Assembly: GCA_025938935.1 (NCBI GenBank)
Contig: JAPCWB010000001.1
Location: 1,426,001 to 1,490,000 of the forward strand
Direction of reading: 5' to 3'
DNA: 64,000 bases
Origin: Novosphingobium sp. MW5
Lineage (GTDB): Bacteria; Pseudomonadota; Alphaproteobacteria; Sphingomonadales; Sphingomonadaceae
Part shown: piece by piece, positions 39,781 through 50,747 of the stretch
Numbering within the stretch: the first letter of the stretch is position 1
Layout of the letters: the number at the start of each line of letters is the position of its first letter
Notes under the pieces: model-generated
What the model was told of the DNA's origin: nothing
The model's input: only the letters and a program-made list of their open reading frames with translations
Databases searched by the model: none
Program-made: the position numbers and the translations under genes

Positions 39781-40517
39781 TGGCGGGCTTCGTCCTGATC
39801 CACGGTTCGTGGCACGGCGGCTGGTGCTTTGACCTGCTGGCCGAGGAACTGCGCGCGCGCGGGCATGAAGTCGATGCGCCGACTTTGCCGGGCATGGGCG
39901 GCACGCGTGAAGAACTGAGCGCCGTCACGCTCGAAGGCTGGGGCCGCTTCGCCGCCGAACGCTGCCGCGCGATGCGCGAGCGGTTGGGCGGCGGTCCGGT
40001 CGTGCTGGCTGGACACAGTCGGGGCGGTCTGGTGATTTCCACCGCAGCCGAAATTGATCCGCAGGCGATGGACGGCCTCGCCTACATCTGCGCGATGATG
40101 CTGCCCGCGGGCATGAGCCGTGCGGATTTCAAGGCGTTGGAGGGCCCCAATCCGGACTTCGACGCGATCATCATCCCGGTTGAGGATGGTGCCGGGACGA
40201 TTGTCGATCCGACGCTGGCGGGGGCAGTCTTCGCTCAGCTCAGCCCGCCCGATCTGGTCGAGCAGGTCCTGCCGAAGCTGACCATCGAACCGCACGGGGT
40301 GCGCACCACACCGGTCTCGGTCACGCCGGAACGCTGGGGCTCGGTACCGCGCACTTATGTCGAGTGTACGGAGGACCGGACGATACCGATCACCAGCCAG
40401 CGCAAGATGCAGGCGCTATGCCCCGGCGCGAAGGTGATCTCGCTGGAGGCCGATCACAGTCCCTATCTTTCGCAGCCCAAGGCACTCGCCGACGCACTGG
40501 AAGCCGCGATCACATAA
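39780..40517 (+). CDS. Alpha/beta hydrolase (methylesterase-like)
   Basis: A 245-residue alpha/beta hydrolase, paralogous to the product at 16538..17260. LIHGSWHGGWCFDLL forms the oxyanion hole region, GHSRGG (about residue 80) carries the nucleophile Ser and EADHSPYLSQP the catalytic His. ATG 39780 overlaps the amidohydrolase stop by one base; a longer frame from 39687 is inside that gene. Third gene of the PQQ dehydrogenase operon; ester hydrolysis upstream of alcohol oxidation is a reasonable guess. Confidence 0.88.
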   Translation: MAGFVLIHGSWHGGWCFDLLAEELRARGHEVDAPTLPGMGGTREELSAVTLEGWGRFAAERCRAMRERLGGGPVVLAGHSRGGLVISTAAEIDPQAMDGLAYICAMMLPAGMSRADFKALEGPNPDFDAIIIPVEDGAGTIVDPTLAGAVFAQLSPPDLVEQVLPKLTIEPHGVRTTPVSVTPERWGSVPRTYVECTEDRTIPITSQRKMQALCPGAKVISLEADHSPYLSQPKALADALEAAIT

Positions 40518-40523
40518 GAAAAA

Positions 40524-40552
40524 TCCGGGGCGCCGACTGGCGGCACCCCGGA
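40524..40552 (-). terminator. Rho-independent terminator for the minus-strand M16 unit
   Basis: A 12-position stem with one mismatch and a 5-nt loop, followed on the minus strand by TTTTTC. It lies 30 nt beyond the stop of the small gene at 40582. It could also weakly end the plus-strand operon, since it is GC-rich in both directions. Confidence 0.8.
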
Positions 40553-40581
40553 CCCTCGGTGATCGAACTTTCTTGCTGTGA

Positions 40582-40881
40582 TCAGCCGGCGCGGCTGCCG
40601 CTGAGCGGCATCGAGCCGAAAGCGCCGGCCTTGACGTCGCCGGTAATCGCGTCGCCATCGACCGTGGCGGTGCAGTCGAGCGTCATCGGCATCGGCACCT
40701 TCATGTCCATGGTCCAGGTCAGCGTATTGCCATCGACCTTGCCATTGTTGACGTCCATCGAACCCATGCCGCCGGCAAGCGAGCCGGTGAAGCTGTCACC
40801 ATCGACGACCACGGTGAAGGTCCCGCCTTGGTCGCCCATCGGGGTTTTCACATTGACGTTGTAGGTTCCGGCAACTGACAT
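40582..40881 (-). CDS. Small beta-rich protein of unknown function
   Basis: A 99-residue protein with alternating strands and Gly/Asp turns (GTFTVVVDGDSFTGSLAG; NGKVDGNTLTWTMDMKVP; CTATVDGDAITGDVKAG), suggesting a small beta barrel or lipocalin-like sheet of three repeated hairpins. GAGGAG lies seven nt before ATG 40881. No signal peptide is visible. It is 56 nt downstream of the M16 peptidase start-side neighbour... specifically it follows the M16 gene's opposite end in the same direction only as the operon's distal member. Homologues occur as small conserved sphingomonad proteins; I do not know a function. Confidence 0.65.
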   Translation of the reverse strand: MSVAGTYNVNVKTPMGDQGGTFTVVVDGDSFTGSLAGGMGSMDVNNGKVDGNTLTWTMDMKVPMPMTLDCTATVDGDAITGDVKAGAFGSMPLSGSRAG

Positions 40882-40937
40882 TTCAGGTCTCCTCAAAAAG
40901 ATTTCTGGGGCGGTTCAACGCGTTTGCGCCGCCTCTG

Positions 40938-43823
40938 TCAATTGCCGGTGACAGCCGCCGCACGGACCTCGACCGGCAGGCCCAGGCCCTTGAGCTGCGG
41001 TTCCACAACCTTGCGGTCGCCGACCACGACGAAGACCAGTCCTTCAGCCTGAAGGTAGGTCTTGGCCGCCATATCGAGTGCCGTAGCGTCAATCGCGCGG
41101 TACTTGTTCGGCAGGGTCACATAGTAGTCATCGGGGCGGCCCAGCCGGTCGATGCTCATCAGCGCGCCAATGACTTGTCCGTTGGTCTGAAAGCGGTTGG
41201 GCAGCCCGCGAATATTTCCGTCGGTGACGCGGTTGTGTTCGGTCGGATTGGTCGGCTTGGCGGACGGGAAGGCCTTGATGTTGTCCAGCAGCAAGCGAAT
41301 CGAATCGCCCGTACGGTCGGCCTGGACTGGCGCCGAAATCGTGAAGCTGCGCGGCCCGAGCGGGCTGGAGACGCCAGAACGAACGCCATAGGACCAGCCC
41401 TTGTCCTCACGCAGGTCAAGGTTCAGGCGGCTCAGGAAGCCATTGCCGAGCACCTCGTTGGCAAGGTCCAGCGCCTCGTTGTTCTGGTCACGCCCGGTGA
41501 TGGGCAGGACGCGGCCCCCGACGATCACCGACTGCGGCGAATTGGGCCGGTCGATCAGCACGATGCGCGGATTGGGTGCGGGTACGGCGGCGGTCAGCGG
41601 CTTGACCGGCGGCGCGCCTGCCGGAACTGCCCAGCGGCCAAACGCTGTTTCCAGCAGCGGCTTGAGCTGTTCCATTGTCACGTCGCCTACCACTGTGATC
41701 CGCGCCAGGTCCGGGCGGAACCACTTGGCGTGGGCGGCGGACAGGGCCTCCGGCGTCAGCGCGCCCAGCGTATCGGCCTCGCCCAGCCCGTCATTCGGCA
41801 AGCCATAGGGGTGGCCCTTGCCGAACAGCACGGGCGCAAGGCTGCGCGCGGCAAGCGAGGTGGGGTTGGCCTTGGCCTGTGCCAGCCGCGAAAGCTGCTG
41901 GGCCTTGACGCGTGCCACTTCGCCCGGATCGAAAGCCGGGTTGAGCGCAATGTCCGCCATCAGGGCCAGCGATGGCGCGAGGTTGGCGCTCAGCGCATCG
42001 AGCGTGACCATCGAGGCATCGAGCCCCGCTCCTGCGGAAATCGTCGCGCCGAGCCGCTCCTGCTCCTCGGCGATCTGCACCGAGTTGCGCGACTTCGTAC
42101 CTTCGTCGAGCAGCGAGAGCATCAGCGACTGGGTGCCCGGCGTGTCGAGCACGTCGGCGCTGGTCCCGGCATCGACGCTGAGATTGACGACGACCTTGGG
42201 CACAGCCGTGCGGCGGGCGAGGGTAACCTGCATGCCGTTCGACAGGCGCGCGCGCTCGATCGCGGGAAAGGCAAGCGCGCCCACTGGCGCGACTTCCGGA
42301 GCCTTGCGCGGCGCGGACTTGGCGATGGGCGGAACCGGCTTTTTCGGGTCCTTGGCACGCTGCGGGCTGGTCGCCTCGTCGCCCCAGCCGCCCATGGTTT
42401 CGCCCTTTTCGGCGCGCGGGCCGGGAATGACGTTGACCGCTGCCGCCGGGCGCGCAAGCCATTTGGCCACGGCTGCCTTGACCTTGTCGGGCGTCAGCGA
42501 TGCGAGGATGGCGAACTCTTTCTTGTAGCGAGCCGGATCGTTGGAATAGAGCGCTCCCTCGGCAAGCGTCGAACCCTTGCCGCCGAAATCGCCGACCACT
42601 TCCAGCGCGCCGATTTGGTTGCTGACCGTCTTGGTCGCGGCGCGGCGGACTTCGTCCTCGGTCGGGCCCTCGGCGATGAACTTGGCGACGACTTCGTCCA
42701 GCGCCTTTTCGGCCGCGGCGCGTTCGACCCCCGGCTTCACGTTCATCTGGACCTCGAGGAAGCTCAGCTGCTCATGCTGCTGCAGGCTGGCGCTCACCGA
42801 GACCGCCTGCTGGCTGCCGCGAACCAGCGCATTGTCGAGCCGCGAACTGGAAAGCCCGCCCAGGATGTCCATGCCGACCGAAAGCGCGATAGCCTCGTCT
42901 TCGTTCAGCGCCGGACCGGTCCAGTTGCGGGTCAGTTGCAGGGTCGGCACCTGGTCGGTCATGTCGCGCACCACGGGGGCGGGCAGGGTGACCGGACCGG
43001 CAACTACGCGCGGCGCCTCGGGGCCGCGCGGGATCGAGCCGAACCACTTTTCGACCAGCGGCCGCGCGGTTGCGGCGTCGATATCGCCTGACAGCGCCAG
43101 AACCACGTTGTTCGGCGCATAATTGTCCTTGAACCACTGCCGCACATCACCCAGCGTCGCGGCATCGAGATCCGCCATCGAGCCGATGGTCGAATGGCGA
43201 TAGGGATGGCCGACCGGCAGCAGCGATTCCAGCGTGGCATACTGGGAAAGGCCGTAGGGCCGGTTGTCGTTCTGCCGCTTCTCGTTCTGGACAACGCTGC
43301 GCTGCTTGTCGAGCTTGTCCTGCGTAACGGCGCCGAGCAGGTGGCCCATGCGGTCGCTTTCCATGAACAGGGCAAGGTCCAATGCGCCCGTGGGCACGGT
43401 CTCGACATAGTTCGTGCGGTCGAACCAGGTCGAGCCGTTGGTGCTGGTTGATCCCGCAGCTTCGAGCGGCACGTCGAAGTTCTCGACGTTTTCGGACCCG
43501 CCGAAGAAGATGTGCTCGTACAGGTGGGCGAATCCGGTCTTGCCCTTGGGTTCGTGCTTCGATCCGACGCGGTAATAGGTCGTCACGCCCACGATTGGCG
43601 CCTTGCGATCGGTGTTCACCAGCACGCGCAGGCCATTGCTCAGGGTGAATTCCTCGTAAGGAATGTCCACCGCCTTGACGAGATCGGCGAGGGCCGCAGG
43701 CTGCGGCTGGGCTGGCGCGGCGGCCGGTGCCGGGGCCGGTGCGATTGAGGCAGGGCGCTCGGTCTGGGCCGAGCAGGCCGACAGGGCAAGGGCAAGCAGC
43801 GAAGGGACGATCAGGCGGCGCAT
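40938..43823 (-). CDS. M16-family metallopeptidase, two-domain lipoprotein
   Basis: A 961-residue peptidase formed by two tandem M16 halves, as in PqqL or pitrilysin. The inverted zinc motif HLYEH is at about residue 100 with the distal Glu about 80 residues later (VQNEKRQ); the second half lacks a zinc motif and is structural. The N terminus is a lipoprotein signal (LLALALSAC), followed by a Pro/Ala-rich linker, so it is probably anchored in the envelope and degrades peptides there. Upstream of, and probably cotranscribed with, the small beta-rich protein gene. Confidence 0.93.
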   Translation of the reverse strand: MRRLIVPSLLALALSACSAQTERPASIAPAPAPAAAPAQPQPAALADLVKAVDIPYEEFTLSNGLRVLVNTDRKAPIVGVTTYYRVGSKHEPKGKTGFAHLYEHIFFGGSENVENFDVPLEAAGSTSTNGSTWFDRTNYVETVPTGALDLALFMESDRMGHLLGAVTQDKLDKQRSVVQNEKRQNDNRPYGLSQYATLESLLPVGHPYRHSTIGSMADLDAATLGDVRQWFKDNYAPNNVVLALSGDIDAATARPLVEKWFGSIPRGPEAPRVVAGPVTLPAPVVRDMTDQVPTLQLTRNWTGPALNEDEAIALSVGMDILGGLSSSRLDNALVRGSQQAVSVSASLQQHEQLSFLEVQMNVKPGVERAAAEKALDEVVAKFIAEGPTEDEVRRAATKTVSNQIGALEVVGDFGGKGSTLAEGALYSNDPARYKKEFAILASLTPDKVKAAVAKWLARPAAAVNVIPGPRAEKGETMGGWGDEATSPQRAKDPKKPVPPIAKSAPRKAPEVAPVGALAFPAIERARLSNGMQVTLARRTAVPKVVVNLSVDAGTSADVLDTPGTQSLMLSLLDEGTKSRNSVQIAEEQERLGATISAGAGLDASMVTLDALSANLAPSLALMADIALNPAFDPGEVARVKAQQLSRLAQAKANPTSLAARSLAPVLFGKGHPYGLPNDGLGEADTLGALTPEALSAAHAKWFRPDLARITVVGDVTMEQLKPLLETAFGRWAVPAGAPPVKPLTAAVPAPNPRIVLIDRPNSPQSVIVGGRVLPITGRDQNNEALDLANEVLGNGFLSRLNLDLREDKGWSYGVRSGVSSPLGPRSFTISAPVQADRTGDSIRLLLDNIKAFPSAKPTNPTEHNRVTDGNIRGLPNRFQTNGQVIGALMSIDRLGRPDDYYVTLPNKYRAIDATALDMAAKTYLQAEGLVFVVVGDRKVVEPQLKGLGLPVEVRAAAVTGN

Positions 43824-44026
43824 GGGCTCTTCCGGAAATGGAGGGAAATCAATTGCTGACTTCTAGCGCGCGCGGGCGCGGGGGCCAGTGAAATATCGAC
43901 CGGGGACATGAGGCAGCCGCCGAACGACTTGCATTTGTTTCCGCGATGTAACGTCATGAAACGCGCGGTTGAATTGCCCGGGGCGATGTGAAACGCTGCT
44001 GGCCGGGAAAAGGTGGGAACAAGGCC

Positions 44027-44728
44027 ATGGCACAGGACTTTCAGATCGAACGGCGCGCACTGTTAGCCTTGTTGGGTTCGGGGGCGCTGGCACTGCCGCT
44101 GACCGCGCGGGCCCAAATACTCTCCGGCCTGGGCATAGGTACGGGGCTGACCTCGCTGCTGGGCAAGGCGAGCGATTCCGCGCTCGACAAGCTGGCCGTG
44201 CCCGGCGCCTTTTATGCCGATCCGGCTATCCGCATCATGCTGCCGCTCGTCGGCGGGGCTGGCGGCACGATCGGAAAGCTGCTGGGCGGAGCTGACAAGC
44301 TGGGGCTGTCCGATGGTATTACCCGCAAGCTCAACGACGCAGCCGGCCTGGCGGCGAAGGAAGCCAAGCCGGTGTTCCGCGCGGCGATCGACGGGCTCAA
44401 GCTCACCGACATTCCCGGCATAGCCACGCAGAACGACGGTGCCACACAGTACCTGCGGCGGACTTCGGGTGAAGTCCTGAAGGGCAAGCTGCGTCCGCTC
44501 ATCGACACCGCGCTAGGGCAGGTTGGTGCCTTTGGGGCGGTGGACAAGCTGGCGAAAACCTCCTCACTTATCCGCGCCGCCGGGATCACGCGCGACAAGC
44601 TGGGCAATTCGGTGACCGACCAGGCGCTGGGAGGCATCTTCCGCTATATCGGCGGTGAGGAAGGCAAGTTGCGCGCCGATCCCTTGGGCAAGGCTGGCGG
44701 GCTGCTAAAGGGAGTCTTGGGTAATTGA
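44027..44728 (+). CDS. DUF4197 protein with Tat-like signal
   Basis: A 233-residue exported protein of the DUF4197 family. The N terminus IERRALLALLGSGALALPL has a twin Arg followed by a hydrophobic core and ARAQ, so Tat or Sec export is plausible. The mature part has repeats of Gly-Leu-rich helices (LGIGTGLTSLLGKASDSAL) and the family core GLKLTDIPGIATQNDGATQYLRRTS. Start 44027 follows a GGGAA-type site; the earlier ATG at 43988 would extend it by 13 residues before the Tat motif. Function of the family is unknown. Confidence 0.8.
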   Translation: MAQDFQIERRALLALLGSGALALPLTARAQILSGLGIGTGLTSLLGKASDSALDKLAVPGAFYADPAIRIMLPLVGGAGGTIGKLLGGADKLGLSDGITRKLNDAAGLAAKEAKPVFRAAIDGLKLTDIPGIATQNDGATQYLRRTSGEVLKGKLRPLIDTALGQVGAFGAVDKLAKTSSLIRAAGITRDKLGNSVTDQALGGIFRYIGGEEGKLRADPLGKAGGLLKGVLGN

Positions 44729-44732
44729 CACA

Positions 44733-44825
44733 CCCGTCATCCCGGGCTTGACCCGGGATCGCTGGCGGCAATTCAGGGACCCGTTATTCATGCCAGCGGT
44801 CCCGGATCAGGTCCGGGACGACGGG
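44733..44825. repeat. Large imperfect palindromic repeat between convergent genes
   Basis: Arms of about 29 nt (44733..44761 and 44797..44825) are near reverse complements with the core CCCGTCATCCCGG; each arm is itself a small hairpin (CCCGGGCTTGACCCGGG). Inner arms GCTGGC/GCCAGC also pair. Sequences of this type are dispersed in sphingomonad and other alphaproteobacterial genomes. It fills the gap between convergent stops and can act as a two-way terminator. Confidence 0.85.
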
Positions 44826-46409
44826 TTAACGCCCGATTTCCGCCTCCGCCGCCGTCCAGCGCAACTTTGTCTCGCTGCCTGGCGCGAGCGTCATTGCCCA
44901 GACCTGTTTACCCGGCTTCCGGATAAGCCTGCCCGGCAACCCCTTGTAAATGCTGTCGCTGCCCGTCGGGAACTCCAGCTCGTAACGAACAGGGAACGGG
45001 TTGGCGTTGCGCACCGTGGTGGTGAAGGCATCGCCCTTGCCTTTCGCCAGCGGCTGCCCAACGCTCGTCACGGTTACGCCGGTTGGTTCGCCGAAGGCCC
45101 ATTCCACTTCCTCGCCCGCCGCTTTGTTCGGCGTCGAGGTTTCGCCGACTACTTGCAAGCCGAAAGCGCCGTCCTGATAGACCACGATCTTACCCGCCGG
45201 CAGGGGATCGCCAAGGCCCTGTTCCTTGCGGTTCTGGAAGCGGAACAGCATCTCGGGGTCTTCCGCCTCGCCATAGACGCGGCTGCGATAAACCAGCTCG
45301 CCCTTCACCTTCGGCGCGTTGAGGAAAGCTACCTGCTTCTGGGAATTGGCGGCGACGGTGACGGGGATCGGAATGCGGTAGAGCTTGAGGTCGCCCAGCG
45401 ATTCCGAAACCGCAGTCACCGCGATCGGCGCGCTCATCATCTTTTCCTGCCGCCGTGCCCCAGTAACGACGATGTCCTCCATCGACATCGCCATCATTGG
45501 CGCGCCAGGTGGAGGGGGCGGGGGTGGAGGCGGTGGCATCGGACCGCCGTACTCGGGAATTTGATGCGTCCGCCCGGCCGGCCAGCACTGCGACCACTTG
45601 TTGAGCCAGCGCGCCTCGTCCTTCGCCCGCTGCCCCGTATCGTCGCGAGTCTCGTCGGAGCGGTTTATCTCGCCCGCGACGGCGCTGGTCGTCGCGTCGA
45701 CGAAGCTGGTTTCATCCGCGCTCGCCATGGTCAGCCATGAGAGGAGCGACATCGATTTCCCATCTTCGGAAAGCTGGGCGACGTAGTTTGCGTCCCAGTC
45801 AAACCCGGTGGCAATATAGGCCAACGTTACGGTCGCCTTGCCGCCAGGCTGGTCCTTGGTAGTCATGGTCAGCACTGGCTTGGCCGACAGGTCGGCGGGC
45901 GCATTCGGATAGATCAGCGTCTGGTTGAGCCCGCTGCAATAAAGCGCTTCAGAGCCTTGCGCCGTCGTCACCACCAGCCGGTTCGCGGCGGAGCGAACGG
46001 TGGCGCGCTCCTCGCTGACCTTGCCGGTGACGGGATCGGTGCGGCGCAGGATCACCGATTGGCCGGTGAAGCCATCGACCAGCCCTTTTTGCGAAAGCAG
46101 CGCGGCATCGCGGTTCTTCTCGCGCGGAGGCGTGCCGAACAGGATCGCGCTTTGCGGCACGATGCCGCCTGCCACGCCTTCGAAGCGGACTACGACCTCG
46201 CCTGGCGGGAGGTCCACCTCGCGCGTTTCGGCGATCAGTGCGAAAGCAGAAGGACTGCCCTTGTTGATGTCATTGCCCGGCGCGCGCTGCGGGTCGCGAT
46301 AGATGGTCACCGCCACCTTTCCGGGGGCGGCGGAGATCACGACCGGCCGCTCTGCGAGCGTGGGGCTCGCCAGCAGCAGCGCGGCAAGGGCGATCAGGCG
46401 GCGCACCAT
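44826..46409 (-). CDS. Exported DUF4139-type protein with TonB-receptor-like segment
   Basis: A 527-residue exported protein (signal peptide ending at TLAE) paralogous to its upstream neighbour. The first 270 residues and last 170 are beta-rich and align with DUF4139/MuiA-like proteins. Between them is a run of ten prolines (about 295-304), then MEDIVVTGARRQEKMMSAPIAVTAVS, which looks like the TonB box and plug entry of sphingomonad TonB receptors. ATG 46409 has GAGG upstream and begins seven nt after the neighbour's stop. Role unknown; the segment suggests contact with TonB or an outer-membrane partner. Confidence 0.7.
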   Translation of the reverse strand: MVRRLIALAALLLASPTLAERPVVISAAPGKVAVTIYRDPQRAPGNDINKGSPSAFALIAETREVDLPPGEVVVRFEGVAGGIVPQSAILFGTPPREKNRDAALLSQKGLVDGFTGQSVILRRTDPVTGKVSEERATVRSAANRLVVTTAQGSEALYCSGLNQTLIYPNAPADLSAKPVLTMTTKDQPGGKATVTLAYIATGFDWDANYVAQLSEDGKSMSLLSWLTMASADETSFVDATTSAVAGEINRSDETRDDTGQRAKDEARWLNKWSQCWPAGRTHQIPEYGGPMPPPPPPPPPPGAPMMAMSMEDIVVTGARRQEKMMSAPIAVTAVSESLGDLKLYRIPIPVTVAANSQKQVAFLNAPKVKGELVYRSRVYGEAEDPEMLFRFQNRKEQGLGDPLPAGKIVVYQDGAFGLQVVGETSTPNKAAGEEVEWAFGEPTGVTVTSVGQPLAKGKGDAFTTTVRNANPFPVRYELEFPTGSDSIYKGLPGRLIRKPGKQVWAMTLAPGSETKLRWTAAEAEIGR

Positions 46410-46416
46410 GGCCACC

Positions 46417-47919
46417 TCACCACGGCGTCAGGAAGGTAACCGTCAACTCGGTCTTGCCATTGGCCGGGACCGGCACTTCCCAACGGCGCTGGTCGGCATT
46501 TTCCTGGGTGCCGGTGATCGATTCCTGCGGCACGCGCACGTCGCGCCACCACCACCACTGGCCAAGGCCCGACTGGATGACATCGACCGTCACCGGCACG
46601 TCGCGGGCATTGGTGACGACGTATTTCATCTGGGTGCGGTAATAGGTCTTGGGCCGCTCGCCGGTATATTCCTTCACGCTGCCGTCGGGGTAGGTGATCC
46701 GCCAGCGGGCATACTTTTCCCACTCGTCGAGCGTCACCTGCTCGCGCTTTTCGACCACCGGTTGGACCTTGACGTCGAACGCCTCGCCGGTCCGCAGCGC
46801 CAGGTTGGAGCCGCCCGGCGTATGGTCGATGCCGCTCTCGCCGATGAACTGGGCCTGGCCCTTGGAATCGCGCATGTAGACGCGCACCGTGCCGGCGGGG
46901 AGTGCCGCGCCGACGCCGCCCGAGCGCGCGTTGGAGAACTTGAGGATCGAACTTGCGCTCACAGCCTCGCCCTGCGCGCCCAGCCAGCCGTTGTTGTATT
47001 CATAGCCCTTGCGTGCGGGGACGCCCGAGACGTCGAGGAAGCTCACCTGCTTTGTCTGGGCATTGGCGATCGTGGTGCGCCCCGCGATGGGGTAAACGTG
47101 GAAATCGCCGACCTGCTGCCCGCCGCTTTCCGTGCCGGGACGGTTGCCGCGCGGCTGGGGTGGCCGGGGCGGCATGTAACCCCCGTTGTAGCCGTACTGG
47201 TTCGTTTGGCCGACGCTGCCCGCGACCATCAGGACGTTGGCATTGGTAAAGGTGGTGCCGGTGTTGTTGGTCAGCGTCACCCAGCCCTGCACGTCGATCT
47301 TGCCCGCCTTTTCGTCGAACAGCGTGACGTAGTCCGCCTTCCAGCCCATTCCGGGGGTCAGGTAGGAGAGGGCTAGCGGGCGTGCACCTGCGCTCTTGGC
47401 GTCCATCGTCACCGACAGGGTCGGCCGCGCGCGCAGGTTTGGCGGGATGGCATCGAAGATTACCCGCACTGGCAGGCCATCGTCACGCAGCACCTCGATC
47501 CGCTCACCGATCTTGAGCACCACGCCGCCGTTCGCCGCCATAACGAGCGCGCGTTCGCGGGTTTCGGCACCAGTGGCAGGGTTCGTGCGGACGAGGGTGA
47601 TAGTCTGTCCCACGGCCTTCTCCATCAAGGCGGCCGGGGTCAGCAGGTCATAGTCGAAGTTCTGCTCGACAATTCCGAAGCCATCACCCGACAGGGAAAC
47701 CGTTTCGGCGCGGATCATGGCGGAAACGTCAGGGAATTCCTGTTTGCTGCGACCCTGCGGCAGCGACACCTGCCGCACATCCTGCACCAGCGCGAGATTG
47801 TTGTTGTAGATGGTAACCGAAACGTCTCCCTGAGCCGATCGCGGGGCCGCATTCTGGGCGGGCGCGCTCGCAGGGATGGCGGCCAGTCCGGCCAGAAGAA
47901 CAAGCTTTGTCAGACGCAT
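46417..47919 (-). CDS. Exported DUF4139-family protein
   Basis: A 500-residue exported protein with a DUF4139 C-terminal domain. A signal peptide (LTKLVLLAGLAAIPASAPAQ) precedes a beta-rich N-terminal domain (VTIYNNNLALVQDVRQVSLP), and the DUF4139 part contains SFLDVSGVPARKGYEY and the C-terminal TYYRTQMKYVVTNARDVPVTVDV. A Pro/Gly-rich insert (about 255-280) matches the site of the proline run in the paralogue. GAGGGG six nt before ATG 47919 sets the start. Function unknown; related MuiA proteins affect mucoidy in Pseudomonas. Confidence 0.8.
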   Translation of the reverse strand: MRLTKLVLLAGLAAIPASAPAQNAAPRSAQGDVSVTIYNNNLALVQDVRQVSLPQGRSKQEFPDVSAMIRAETVSLSGDGFGIVEQNFDYDLLTPAALMEKAVGQTITLVRTNPATGAETRERALVMAANGGVVLKIGERIEVLRDDGLPVRVIFDAIPPNLRARPTLSVTMDAKSAGARPLALSYLTPGMGWKADYVTLFDEKAGKIDVQGWVTLTNNTGTTFTNANVLMVAGSVGQTNQYGYNGGYMPPRPPQPRGNRPGTESGGQQVGDFHVYPIAGRTTIANAQTKQVSFLDVSGVPARKGYEYNNGWLGAQGEAVSASSILKFSNARSGGVGAALPAGTVRVYMRDSKGQAQFIGESGIDHTPGGSNLALRTGEAFDVKVQPVVEKREQVTLDEWEKYARWRITYPDGSVKEYTGERPKTYYRTQMKYVVTNARDVPVTVDVIQSGLGQWWWWRDVRVPQESITGTQENADQRRWEVPVPANGKTELTVTFLTPW

Positions 47920-48086
47920 ATCCATCCCCTCGGTCAACCTTCGAAACCCAACCATGCCTCAAGCGCGGACATCTGGCGAGCAGCAACCTGCTGCACCGAT
48001 AAAAGGCCTTCCATGGATGAACCGTGCCTGAAGAGCGGCAGGCCGCTGGCCGCGCGTCGGGTGAGAAGTGCCACCCGGCCAATTTT

Positions 48087-48117
48087 CTTGCCGTTTTTGA
48101 CTCAGACCCTTGTGTTG
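48087..48117 (+). promoter_or_regulatory. RpoH (sigma-32)-type heat-shock promoter for clpB
   Basis: CTTG at 48087..48090, a 17-nt spacer, then CCTTGTGTTG from 48108 matches the alphaproteobacterial RpoH pattern CTTG-N17/18-CYTATNTNNG at most positions, as expected for clpB. Distance to the ATG is about 50 nt. Confidence 0.7.
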
Positions 48118-48131
48118 CCATAACGCAACAC
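48112..48131. promoter_or_regulatory. Inverted repeat at the clpB transcription start
   Basis: Perfect 7-bp arms GTGTTGC and GCAACAC with a 6-nt spacer, overlapping the -10 region and early leader of the proposed RpoH promoter. It could bind a repressor or form a leader hairpin; too short and unlike CIRCE to name. Confidence 0.6.
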
Positions 48132-48164
48132 TACCTTCCGGTGTAACAGGAGGCTGATACACCC

Positions 48165-50743
<2,579 letters not shown>

Positions 50744-50747
<4 letters not shown>

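Noticed and set aside
41175..43091. A 638-codon plus-strand frame opposite the M16 peptidase
   Set aside because: Arg/His-rich shadow; the peptidase frame has full family motifs.
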